Source: Bacteroidales bacterium (GTDB taxonomy: Bacteria > Bacteroidota > Bacteroidia > Bacteroidales > UBA932). From it: 9,373 nucleotides of DNA. The notes below the pieces were generated by a model, which was given only the letters and a program-made list of their open reading frames with translations, ran no database searches and was not told where the DNA came from. Position 1 is the first letter of the stretch, and the number at the start of each line of letters is the position of its first letter. Made by a program: the position numbers and the translations under genes. Location of the stretch: the NCBI GenBank assembly GCA_024401915.1, contig JAKSKA010000043.1, forward strand, positions 1 to 9,373, read 5' to 3'. Shown piece after piece: positions 1 through 7,091 of the stretch.

Positions 1-599
1 CCGACCATCCCGAATACGGCGCCATATATACGACAACGAGTCCCAAGGAGGAATGCGAGGAAGTCATTATCTTCTATGACCGCGATTCGCTGACCGTAAT
101 GGACAGCGGTACCTTCTACCTCACGGGAACACCGGATACTCCCAGCCGTCTTCCCCAGTCGAACCACTACAGGGTCTGTACCTGGGGCAAGTTCAAGCTC
201 GTCAACGGAGGACAGGAGTTCTTCTGCTTCGACACCCATCTCGACACGCACGTCGATGCACACCCGACCGAGATGGATGCGATACTGACGAAGATCAAGC
301 TGATCAACAGCGGCAATCTGCCTGTGTACCTGTCCGGAGACCTTAATACGGACGAGAGTTCCTCCGCGTTCACGCCGCTGAAGAACTACGGCTTCAAGAG
401 TGCGAGACTCGAGGCGCTTGTCGGAGATTCCTACAAGACGTTCAATGATTTCGGAGACAGCTCCGGCTCGATCCTCGACCATTGCTTCTTCAAGGACTTC
501 TACTCGGTTCCGAAGTTCACGACGGTGCGTGACACGTTCGCCGGCGTGAAATACATCTCGGACCATTATCCTATCAGTATAATCCTGAAATTCGAATAG
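1..599 (+). CDS. Endonuclease/exonuclease/phosphatase family protein, 3' part (5' end outside window)
   Basis: The reading frame is open from the left edge (first full codon at position 3, reading D-H-P-E-Y-G), so the ATG at 99 is internal and the true start lies upstream. The visible 198 residues match the C-terminal two thirds of the DNase I-like endonuclease/exonuclease/phosphatase (EEP) fold. Seen directly: the segment MDSGTFYLTGTPDTPS typical of the bacterial EEP subgroup, FDTHLD with the conserved His at 237-239, GDLN with Asp at 339-341 and Asn at 345-347, an ILDH element, and the terminal SDHYPI with the catalytic Asp-His pair at 561-566. These are the usual metal- and phosphate-handling residues, so the enzyme looks intact. 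In this family the substrate may be DNA, RNA, a phosphoinositide-like or another phosphodiester, and the sequence does not decide which. Four nucleotides separate its stop from the next gene, suggesting an operon. Whether it has a lipoprotein signal like its neighbours cannot be seen. The family call is strong; the substrate is unknown. Confidence 0.9.
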   Translation, partial: DHPEYGAIYTTTSPKEECEEVIIFYDRDSLTVMDSGTFYLTGTPDTPSRLPQSNHYRVCTWGKFKLVNGGQEFFCFDTHLDTHVDAHPTEMDAILTKIKLINSGNLPVYLSGDLNTDESSSAFTPLKNYGFKSARLEALVGDSYKTFNDFGDSSGSILDHCFFKDFYSVPKFTTVRDTFAGVKYISDHYPISIILKFE

Positions 600-603
600 G
601 ACT

Positions 604-1200
604 ATGAGAAAGTTGCTTATTGTTTTCATTTCGATATCCGCCGTCCTGTCCTGTACAAGGGACAAGGCCGTGGAGGTGAAAGCCCTTTTCTCGACGAACA
701 AGGACGTATACCAGGTGGACGAGGAAATCATAGTTACGAACGAGTCCACGGTCACGAACGACATACTTGCCTTCTGCAAGTGGACCTATGGTGATGAGGA
801 GGCTCCTTCCCACGCATATACCCTCGAGCTCGAAGGTGTGAGCTTCAGCGTTCCCGGAGACTACATCATTTCCCTGACCGCCTATGCGGAGGAGGGGGCC
901 GGCAAGGATACCTATACAAGGAAGATAAAGGTCATCAGCGAGAATGACGTGCCCTGGGCCGATTTCGACTGCCCCGCAGTCATCAAGGTCGGAGAGGAGA
1001 TTGTCCTCGAAGACAAGTCCGTGGACAATGTCGGCGGAATCGAGAGCTGGCTCTGGGAGGTTGGAGATGAGAAGCTGACCTATCAGTCGCCGCGCATCAG
1101 TTTCGACAAACCGGCGGCCGGTCTTGAGATAAAGCTTACCGTGGTGGACGTTTACGGCGCCAGCGGAAGCGTAAAGAAGTTAGTGGACGTTGTGGAGTAA
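604..1200 (+). CDS. Lipoprotein with two PKD-like domains
   Basis: This encodes a 198-aa protein. Residues 1-17 form a lipoprotein signal peptide: Met-Arg-Lys, a hydrophobic stretch, then the lipobox VLSC with Cys17 as the lipidation site. The sequence after Cys (TRDKAVEV) carries an early acidic residue, loosely resembling Bacteroidota surface-export signals. Two immunoglobulin-like PKD repeats follow. The first spans about residues 24-104, with WTYGDEEAP in place of the canonical W-x-F-G-D-G and VPGDYIISLTA as the late strand pair. The second spans about 110-198, with WLWEVGDEKL and LTVVDVYGASGS. PKD domains are non-catalytic beta-sandwiches that usually act as spacers or in protein and glycan contact, so a binding or structural role at the outer membrane is inferred. 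The start is fixed by the signal peptide and by the 4-nt spacing from the preceding stop. There is no enzymatic motif. The specific ligand is unknown. Confidence 0.85.
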   Translation: MRKLLIVFISISAVLSCTRDKAVEVKALFSTNKDVYQVDEEIIVTNESTVTNDILAFCKWTYGDEEAPSHAYTLELEGVSFSVPGDYIISLTAYAEEGAGKDTYTRKIKVISENDVPWADFDCPAVIKVGEEIVLEDKSVDNVGGIESWLWEVGDEKLTYQSPRISFDKPAAGLEIKLTVVDVYGASGSVKKLVDVVE

Positions 1201-1210
1201 AATGAGGCTT

Positions 1211-2656
1211 ATGAAGAAAATACTATATATATTGTCCTGCCTTCTTCCTTTGGCGTCCTGTACGGAAAAGGAGCCCGTTACGGACGGGAATGCTCAGGAT
1301 GTGATATTCGTGACCATCGAGGGCGAGAAGACGCAGCTCGGCACCAGCGGCAAACTGTCCTGGTCCAAGGGCGACCGCGTCGCGGTCTTCAGCGACAAGG
1401 TACGCTCACGCGAGGTTTTCGACCTCCGCTCCGGCGCCGGGTTCTCTGTCGCATCATTCGAGGGCAGATGTATGGAAGGCAGCAGGTTCTACGCCTTCTA
1501 TCCGTCGGATGCGCGTTGTGACGGGATAACGATAAGGACCGAGCTCCCCGTGGAGATGCATCACTCCACTCCCGTGGCTGTCCTTGAGAATATGCCTCTG
1601 TTCGGCACTTCCGATGACGTTACCGATTTCAAGGTGCGCAATATTTGCGGAGTCCTCCAGTTCAACCTCACCGGCAGCGGCAAGCTCAAGACCGTCGTCC
1701 TGTCTTCGGAATCATCAGCGATTGCGGGTGACTTCCTGTACAGCTTTGCAGATAATATTTTTGCAATGGGCAGGAGCGCGTCCCATACCATAACGATGGA
1801 TGCGTCTTCAAGCGAACTGTCATCCTTCAGGCCGGCTCCGTTCTGCTTCATCCTGCCTCCGGGCGAATACGATGACCTCAAATTCACCGTTACGGATTCG
1901 GATGACGTCTCCACCGTGTTCTCCATCGGCGAAACGGTCGTCATCTCGGCCGGAAAGATCACGGAGGCCAAGTCCGCCGCGCCCGATGTGGAACTGCTGA
2001 ATATGGAATTCATCCAGGAGAAGAATCTTTCCGGATGTTTCTGGCACACTGAGATAACCAAGAATCCCAGCTTCTGCGTATCCTATCTCTTCGGCATAGC
2101 CGGGAAGAAGGAGTTCGAGGCGTATGGCAATGACGCCCTCGCCTGGCTGGAGGACAACGGACGCCTGTTCACCTCGTCCGCTATGGACGTGCAGCTGCTC
2201 TCGCCGGAAAGTGATTATGTCGCGATAGCCTGCGCAACTTCCGTTTCCGGCTCTCAGGATGCTCCCGTGGTCAAGCCGTTCACCACACCGGCTTTGAACT
2301 GCGACAAGACCCTGGCCCTGTCAGTATCCACGTCCGATATCACCGGAAAGAGCGTTTCCTACAATGTCACCCTGCCTGCAGGGGCCGGATACCTGAGTGA
2401 GGTGCGGATTCTTCCTGCCGCAGAATTCGATGCGGCTTCCCGCGAGAAACTCATTCTGGAATCCCTCGCGACAAGGCAGAAGAACAGAGCTCTCAGCGGC
2501 ACCTTCAGCGAGCTGCTCCCGGGTATCGACTATGTCATCTGGTGCGTTTGCGACAATGAAGTGTCGGTAAGCGATATCGCAATCTCGCGGTTCACGACCG
2601 TCGGCAACAAGATAGGCGGAGGCACGGAAGACCTTGAAGAAATCGACGTCAAATAA
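1211..2656 (+). CDS. Lipoprotein with fimbrillin-like N-terminal domain and two FN3-like domains
   Basis: From ATG 1211 this is a 481-aa protein with signal peptide MKKILYILSCLLPLASC (lipobox LASC, Cys17). An in-frame ATG at 1202 adds three residues and is a possible alternative start. A TTG at 1190 would overlap the previous gene and is unlikely. I prefer 1211 because the preceding bases (aggctt) resemble those before other starts here. Residues about 31-253 resemble the fimbrillin-like (Mfa_like_1/FimA-type) module: LSWSKGDRVAVFS, then RFYAFYPSDA, then FCFILPPGEYDDLKFTV. Residues about 262-360 and 363-465 look like two divergent FN3-like beta-sandwiches, each ending in a FTTP or FTT motif (KPFTTP, SRFTT). 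The protein ends in a Gly-rich acidic tail (GGGTEDLEEIDVK). The N-terminal module is related to the heads of the two beta-helix proteins downstream. A surface or fimbria-associated role is inferred; no ligand or catalytic site is visible. Confidence 0.82.
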   Translation: MKKILYILSCLLPLASCTEKEPVTDGNAQDVIFVTIEGEKTQLGTSGKLSWSKGDRVAVFSDKVRSREVFDLRSGAGFSVASFEGRCMEGSRFYAFYPSDARCDGITIRTELPVEMHHSTPVAVLENMPLFGTSDDVTDFKVRNICGVLQFNLTGSGKLKTVVLSSESSAIAGDFLYSFADNIFAMGRSASHTITMDASSSELSSFRPAPFCFILPPGEYDDLKFTVTDSDDVSTVFSIGETVVISAGKITEAKSAAPDVELLNMEFIQEKNLSGCFWHTEITKNPSFCVSYLFGIAGKKEFEAYGNDALAWLEDNGRLFTSSAMDVQLLSPESDYVAIACATSVSGSQDAPVVKPFTTPALNCDKTLALSVSTSDITGKSVSYNVTLPAGAGYLSEVRILPAAEFDAASREKLILESLATRQKNRALSGTFSELLPGIDYVIWCVCDNEVSVSDIAISRFTTVGNKIGGGTEDLEEIDVK

Positions 2657-2671
2657 GAAAAGCCTTACGAT

Positions 2672-3882
2672 ATGATAAGAAAACATATTAATATCCTTTC
2701 AGTTGCGCTTGCCGCAGTCCTGCTTCCGGCGGGCTGCAGCAAGAAGGCTCCGGACCCGGTAGCGCTTGCCGCCCCATCTCCGGAGATTGCGGTACTGGGC
2801 ATAGACAAGGTCACCCTGCTCTGGGAGACCGTTGAAAATGCAGTCTCCTACCAGATTCTCCTCGACGGCAGTACAACCATCGAGGCGAAAGGCGTATGCG
2901 CCGTGATCGGAGACCTTGCGGCCGGAACGGAGTACAGCGTCAGAATGAAATCCATCGCTCCCGAGGGAAGCACGGAATGGCTTGACTCGGACTATGGCGA
3001 GGCCCTTACATTCAAGACAAGGGGCAGGACCGTCCTCAAGACCCCCGAGGTCAAGGTGGACGAACTCGAACCTTCTTCCGTCAAGCTGAGCTGGGCGCCC
3101 GTGAAGATGGCGGGAATGTATGTCTATTCGTTCAACGGCGCTGCGCAGCAGCAGACTTCGGAGTGTTCGCTGTCGTTTACCGGACTTGATTACAATACGG
3201 GATATACTTTCAAGGTCAAGGCTCTGCCCGATGAGAAGTCAGCTGATGTCGCGCTCGAGAGCGAATGGTGCGAACTGGAGTTCAGGACTCCCGAACGCCA
3301 TATCCTCGACGCTCCGGTGCTTGCGGTTAGCGATATCAACACGAACGGGTTCACCGTTTCCTGGGCGGAAATCGCCCGTGCGGGATCCTATGAATACAGG
3401 ATAGGCGGAGCATCACCCGTTTCCGTAAGCGGCCTGAGCGCCGTTCTGACGGGACTGGCGGCTGCGACGGAATATACGGTAGCCGTGCGGGCATTGCCTG
3501 CCGCCGCCGACGAAGGCAGTTACGTGGCAAGCTCCTGGACGGAGGTCAAGGCCACCACTGCAGACCTTATCGCGCTTGCTGCACCTGTGCTCAAGCAGGA
3601 TAATGTCCTTGCCACCCAGTTCACCGTCAAGTGGAGCACGCAGGCTCGTATATGGTTTCCCTGAACAACGGCGGATTCGAGACTGTGAATGACAGTTCCG
3701 TGACGTTCACCGACCTTTCCACCGAGACGTCCTATCTCGTCAAAGTCAAGGCTGTCCCGGCGGAACCCGGCACATATAAGGAAAGTCCGGTATCGGAAAT
3801 CACCGTGACGACCAAGCAGGGCCCCAGCCAGGATGACAAGGGAGGGGATTTGTCCGATTTCAATGAAAGCATAATCTTCTAG
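2672..3882 (+). pseudogene. Four-FN3-repeat lipoprotein, interrupted by a frameshift in repeat 4
   Basis: The intact frame from ATG 2672 encodes 330 aa and stops at 3662-3664. The signal peptide ends LLPAGC, with Cys22; Pro at -3 is non-canonical for a lipobox, and the next residues (SKKAPDP) are basic rather than acidic. Fibronectin type III repeats lie at about residues 32-117, 121-207, 211-297 and from 301. Each carries a W-x-x-[VI]-x-x-A-x-x-Y strand (WETVENAVSY, WAPVKMAGMY, WAEIARAGSY) and a late Y-x-[VF]-x-[VM]-[RK] strand. Repeat 4 begins normally (QFTVKWS) but runs into eight unrelated residues and a stop. Its missing part, VEHAGSY to VTVTTK plus a tail ending NESIIF, lies in frame +1 from about 3631 to the stop at 3880-3882. 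Compared with the other repeats, exactly 10 nt are missing. The restored protein would be about 406 aa. A truncated protein of 3.2 repeats may still be made. FN3 arrays typically act as spacers or binding modules. An assembly error is possible. Confidence 0.85.
2765..3816 (+). repeat. Array of four FN3 protein repeats (about 90 codons each)
   Basis: Four homologous units of about 85-90 residues follow one another, each beginning with an A-x-[AP]-linker such as LAAPSPEI, LKTPEVKV, LDAPVLAV or LAAPVLKQ. The W-to-Y strand spacing is nine residues in units 1-3. In unit 4 the same W and Y codons start only 17 nt apart instead of 27. The repeats have diverged at nucleotide level and are recognised at protein level. 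Confidence 0.8.
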
Positions 3883-3886
3883 GGCT

Positions 3887-6800
3887 ATGAGACGTATAAC
3901 AAATACCATATTGATTGCATCCCTGGTCGTCCTTGCTTCGTGCGCCAGGGAGAGCATTGGCGGCCAGGACGACAACCTTTACCCCCTGACCGAGTTCGAG
4001 GCCCTGTCGTCGGACACCAAGACGGCGATAGAAGAGGGCCGGACAGTCTGGTCTGCGGACGATAGGATCAGAATCTACTGGTCCGACCAGAGCGCTGTCG
4101 CGAAAATCAAGACCGGAGAGGGCTCGTCCCACGCGACGTACGAGGCCCGCGTTCCCGAATCCGTTGATTATTACGCGGTCTATCCCTCTTCTGCCGAGTC
4201 ATCGATGGCCGAGGCGGGACAGGTCACGCTCGTGATCCCGGCCGTTCAGGACGGACTTTTCGCAAACGGACACCTTGCGCTTGCGAAGGCAAAGGACAAG
4301 ACCTTCTCATTCAGCAACGTGAACGCCTTCCTCAAGATGAGCGTCCCTTCCACCGGATATACGAAAATCAGCGTCGAGAGCGTCAGTGGCGCCGCCCTTG
4401 CGGGCAAGCTCACATTCTCCGTGACGGATGGGGGTGCGACAATCCTGAAGACCGGGGACACGGCTTCCGTGGTCGAGGTCTCCTCGGAGAGCGGCCTTGC
4501 CGTCGGAGACTATTATTTCAGTGTCATCCCCGGAGTCGCGCATACCGGCGGCCTTCTGATCAAATACTATGACGGCGACACCGTCAAGGGTACGTATTAT
4601 CTTGAGAAGAGCATTACCACGGAAGCATCCGGAATCCTCAGCTTCGGTGAATTCGAACCCTCGTCGGAGTATTTCGCGTCCCCCGCAGGCTCCGGCACCA
4701 GAAGCGGCACCTCTGGCAGCAACGCGATGGATATCGACGGGCTGAAGCAACTGCTCAGTATAAATGACGAGTCCACCATTCTCACCAAACTCGGGGTCCT
4801 CGACGGCTGCACGGTCAATCTCGCGGAGGGGAACTACGATTTCGGCGGACTGCTGGAAATCGGCTTCGACAATCGTGAGGTCAGCCTGTCCTTCAAGGGA
4901 GCGGGCCAGGACAAGACGATAATCACAGGTGCGGACAAGCACAGGCTGGTCGACGTCAAGTCCGGCATCACCGTGCGCTTTGAGGACATCAGCTTCTCCC
5001 ACAGCTATTCGACCGAGTCTTCCGCCCCGGCCGTCCATTTCCAGAGCGGCTCGGATGTGACCCTCGTCAACTGCCGCGTCAGCGACAACGTCAACATCAA
5101 ATCCGACGGCAGCAAGTACAATACCGGTGCCGGTGTGATTGCCGAATCCGGAGTGTCCCTGCTTGTCGACGGCTGCGAGTTCAGCAACAACAAGGCAAGC
5201 TGGGGCGCCGCCTTCATCCTGAAGGACGATGCCACCGTCAAGAACTCCCTGTTCCGCGGCAATACCGGCAACAACGGTCCGGGCAACTCCCTGTATCTTG
5301 ATGCAAGCGCGGAGCTCCTTGTCGAGAACTGCACTTTCAAGGAGAACACGTCCAACGACACCCACGGCGGAGCCTTCTCCGCAAGCAACGGCAGCATCAC
5401 GCTCAGGAACTGCACCTTCGCGGACAATGTCCAGACCAACAAGAACGGTGCGGCGATGAGGCTCTGGAACACCGCCTCAGCCATTCTGGACGGTTGCACG
5501 ATGACCGGCAACCACGCCAATTACGGCGGTGCCATCTATCTTGAGAACACTTCCACCATCGATGTCCGAGGCGGCGTGTACGACGGCAATTACGCAAAGG
5601 GCGGCGGACTCGTCAACGCTTCGGCAAGCTCCGTCGTCAAGATAAGCGGGAACGCCGTCATCAGGAACAATTACTCCACTTCAGGCCACGGCGGTGCCAT
5701 CCTGATGGACGCCGGCCTGCTGGACTGCTCCGGCATCAGCTTCGAGAAGAACAGCAACAGGGATTCCTCCTCCAAGACCTTCGGAGGTGCCATCGGATCC
5801 ACGGGAGCGGCAACCCTGAATATCAGCAACTGCAACTTCAAGGAAAACTACAGCGAGTGTTTCGGCGGTCCGGCCATAAACATCCAGGCCGATGCGGTTA
5901 TGACCGTCAAGGACTGCGTGTTCGAAGGAAACTATAACAACGCCAAGGGCATCTCCTCGTCCAACAACAACGGAAACTATGGAGGCGGTGCAGTGAGGTT
6001 GAACTCCTCGGCCGAGGCTACCCTCGAGGACTGCGTCTTCCGCAACAACAGCGTCACCCAGTCTTCAAGCTATGACCATTCCTATGGCGGAGCGATCTAC
6101 GTCAATTCCAAGGGTACCTACAAGATCAACAGGTGCCACTTCGAGAACAACAGTTCCACCAGGGGCGGTGCACTGTGCGCCTGGGCGACGGACTCCAAGA
6201 TATATATGAACGCCTGCTCGTTCTCCGGCAACTGGATAAGCCACAGGTACGGGACGACCATCCACATCGAGAAGGCCGGCGAGTTCTGTATGAACAACTG
6301 CTCCATAGCGGATAATACATACACCACCGGCGGTACGGACAACTGGCAGTCCTGCTGGCTGAACCTGTCGACCATTACCAGCGGCCTGTGCATAAGCAAC
6401 TGCTCGTTCATCGGCTCTCCAAGGGTCGGTGCCGAGGCTGCGGTCAATTCGGGCAAGAACAGCGCTATCGTGAGGTTCGACTCTCTCGAAAGCGATAACA
6501 ACTACATCGTGAACAGCATCATCGTCACCAACGAGGCTGTCGGCGTGAACAAGTCACTCGCCAATTACAACAAGGCCGTCACGCTCGTCTATACGAAGCG
6601 CAGCGACAATTCCGCAAACAACGCGGGCGGAACGGCGAATGCCGTGGAGAGCCCCGCCAGCAACGGGTTTGCTGGCACCGCGGACTTCTTCGGAGGCCTG
6701 CAGTGGATGAGCGGCAGCTCGTATTCCACCAGTTCCTGGTACTGGACGGGTGCGCTCGCAGGCGGAGCCAATCTTTCGATGTGCCCTTCGGAAACGGCAG

Positions 6801-6931
6801 TCAGCTACATAGGGAAGATGGGTGGTTTCAAGACCTGGCTCGAAAGCATCGGCGCCCTGTACAAGGACCAGCTCGGCAACGACCGCGGCAGCGGAGAATG
6901 GTGGCCCGGAGCAATACAGAATAACAAATAA
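3887..6931 (+). CDS. Fimbrillin-like/right-handed beta-helix lipoprotein with Pmp-type repeats
   Basis: This encodes a 1014-aa protein. The signal peptide ends VLASC, with Cys19, followed by ARES. Residues about 32-255 form a fimbrillin-like head (TVWSADDRIRIYW, YYAVYPSS, LVIPAVQDG, YYFSVIPG). A Gly/Ser-rich linker at 259-278 (EYFASPAGSG...) leads into the body, opening with GCTVNLAEGNYDF as in pectate-lyase-type beta-helices. From about residue 365 to 845 there are repeating coils with GGA[IFVL] motifs (494, 547, 602, 633, 734, 760) and FxxN motifs (456, 484, 511, 619, 651, 679, 718, 752, 779), the signature of the chlamydial polymorphic outer membrane protein (Pmp) repeat family. The C-terminus (NDRGSGEWWPGAIQ) resembles the closing cap of Bacteroidota beta-helix proteins. 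No autotransporter barrel is present, so lipid anchoring presumably replaces it. An adhesin or surface glycan-binding role is inferred; a polysaccharide lyase is possible but no catalytic residues were recognised. The start follows the upstream stop by 4 nt. Confidence 0.88.
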   Translation: MRRITNTILIASLVVLASCARESIGGQDDNLYPLTEFEALSSDTKTAIEEGRTVWSADDRIRIYWSDQSAVAKIKTGEGSSHATYEARVPESVDYYAVYPSSAESSMAEAGQVTLVIPAVQDGLFANGHLALAKAKDKTFSFSNVNAFLKMSVPSTGYTKISVESVSGAALAGKLTFSVTDGGATILKTGDTASVVEVSSESGLAVGDYYFSVIPGVAHTGGLLIKYYDGDTVKGTYYLEKSITTEASGILSFGEFEPSSEYFASPAGSGTRSGTSGSNAMDIDGLKQLLSINDESTILTKLGVLDGCTVNLAEGNYDFGGLLEIGFDNREVSLSFKGAGQDKTIITGADKHRLVDVKSGITVRFEDISFSHSYSTESSAPAVHFQSGSDVTLVNCRVSDNVNIKSDGSKYNTGAGVIAESGVSLLVDGCEFSNNKASWGAAFILKDDATVKNSLFRGNTGNNGPGNSLYLDASAELLVENCTFKENTSNDTHGGAFSASNGSITLRNCTFADNVQTNKNGAAMRLWNTASAILDGCTMTGNHANYGGAIYLENTSTIDVRGGVYDGNYAKGGGLVNASASSVVKISGNAVIRNNYSTSGHGGAILMDAGLLDCSGISFEKNSNRDSSSKTFGGAIGSTGAATLNISNCNFKENYSECFGGPAINIQADAVMTVKDCVFEGNYNNAKGISSSNNNGNYGGGAVRLNSSAEATLEDCVFRNNSVTQSSSYDHSYGGAIYVNSKGTYKINRCHFENNSSTRGGALCAWATDSKIYMNACSFSGNWISHRYGTTIHIEKAGEFCMNNCSIADNTYTTGGTDNWQSCWLNLSTITSGLCISNCSFIGSPRVGAEAAVNSGKNSAIVRFDSLESDNNYIVNSIIVTNEAVGVNKSLANYNKAVTLVYTKRSDNSANNAGGTANAVESPASNGFAGTADFFGGLQWMSGSSYSTSSWYWTGALAGGANLSMCPSETAVSYIGKMGGFKTWLESIGALYKDQLGNDRGSGEWWPGAIQNNK
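4979..6421 (+). repeat. Beta-helix coil repeats (Pmp-like) in the first paralogue
   Basis: Coils of variable length, about 20-35 residues, run from protein residue 365 to 845. The common core is [ND]-C-x-[FMI]-x-x-N followed, after a short loop, by G-G-A-[IVLF] and a hydrophobic strand. Examples are NCTFKEN, NCTFADN, GCTMTGN, NCNFKEN, DCVFEGN, DCVFRNN and ACSFSGN. Alternating Asn and Cys at equivalent positions suggests stacked side-chain ladders inside a right-handed parallel beta-helix. Confidence 0.82.
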
Positions 6932-6949
6932 TCAATATATAACCATTTT
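6932..6949 (+). other. AT-rich intergenic spacer
   Basis: This 18-nt spacer is the longest between two open frames in the window and is mostly A/T (it contains aatatataacc). It separates the first beta-helix gene from the small ORF. It has no inverted repeat that would suggest a terminator and no Bacteroides-type TAnnTTTG promoter element. A-rich and T-rich leaders are common before starts in Bacteroidota and may simply help ribosome access. Confidence 0.4.
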
Positions 6950-7087
6950 ATGAAAAAGTATCAAAAACCGGAGATCGCATCGTCCGATCTTCCAAACGAG
7001 GGCATTGGATTCTATGTCCTTTGTGGCAGTATCTCTGCGGAAACGGAGGGATTCAAAGAGTATGAACTAATAATCGATGAGGACTAA
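6950..7087 (+). CDS. Small protein of 45 aa, function unknown
   Basis: ATG 6950 opens a 45-codon frame starting MKKYQKPEIASS and ending KEYELIIDED. The N-terminus is basic and the C-terminus acidic, with one Cys at residue 25. There is no hydrophobic signal or membrane segment. Its stop lies 4 nt before the ATG of the next gene, the same junction layout as two other gene pairs here, which supports its being translated. By hand count its GC is about 43%, clearly below its neighbours, so it may have a different origin or translation constraint. From memory, Bacteroidales genomes contain many tiny proteins beginning K-K-Y-x-K-P with acidic C-termini; this resemblance is suggestive only, and their function is not known to me. 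A precursor peptide is one possibility, but no modification or export enzyme is in view. It could also be a chance ORF. Confidence 0.5.
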   Translation: MKKYQKPEIASSDLPNEGIGFYVLCGSISAETEGFKEYELIIDED

Positions 7088-7091
7088 AGCT

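Noticed and set aside
1190..1210. TTG at 1190 or ATG at 1202 as the start of the fimbrillin/FN3 lipoprotein
   Set aside because: TTG would overlap the previous gene and place unneeded residues before the signal peptide. ATG 1202 is possible but 1211 gives a more typical MKK signal start and spacing; it is noted as an alternative only.
1561..2061. Minus-strand frame of 166 codons and two + strand frames (1584-1793, 1800-2000) inside the fimbrillin/FN3 gene
   Set aside because: They overlap a coding frame with clear lipoprotein and domain features; the alternative products are compositionally biased shadows.
3625..3664. Programmed ribosomal frameshift in the FN3 gene
   Set aside because: There is no slippery heptamer, and a simple frame change would leave the repeat short of 10 nt of conserved strand; a deletion fits better.
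3631..3882. Separate small gene starting at GTG 3631
   Set aside because: The product begins in the middle of an FN3 strand and completes repeat 4 of the upstream gene, so it is the displaced 3' part and not an independent gene.
4307..5365. Long open frame of 352 codons on the minus strand
   Set aside because: It lies wholly inside the well-supported beta-helix gene, has no recognisable domain or signal, and arises from the GC-rich, biased codon use of the + strand gene.
3887..6931. Autotransporter (type V) Pmp protein
   Set aside because: The C-terminus is a beta-helix cap ending GAIQNNK, with no beta-barrel domain and no terminal aromatic residue; a lipobox indicates lipid anchoring.
6932..7091. 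Promoter or terminator between the two beta-helix genes
   Set aside because: I found no TAnnTTTG-type element and no GC-rich hairpin followed by a T run; the region is better explained by a short AT-rich spacer and the 45-codon frame.
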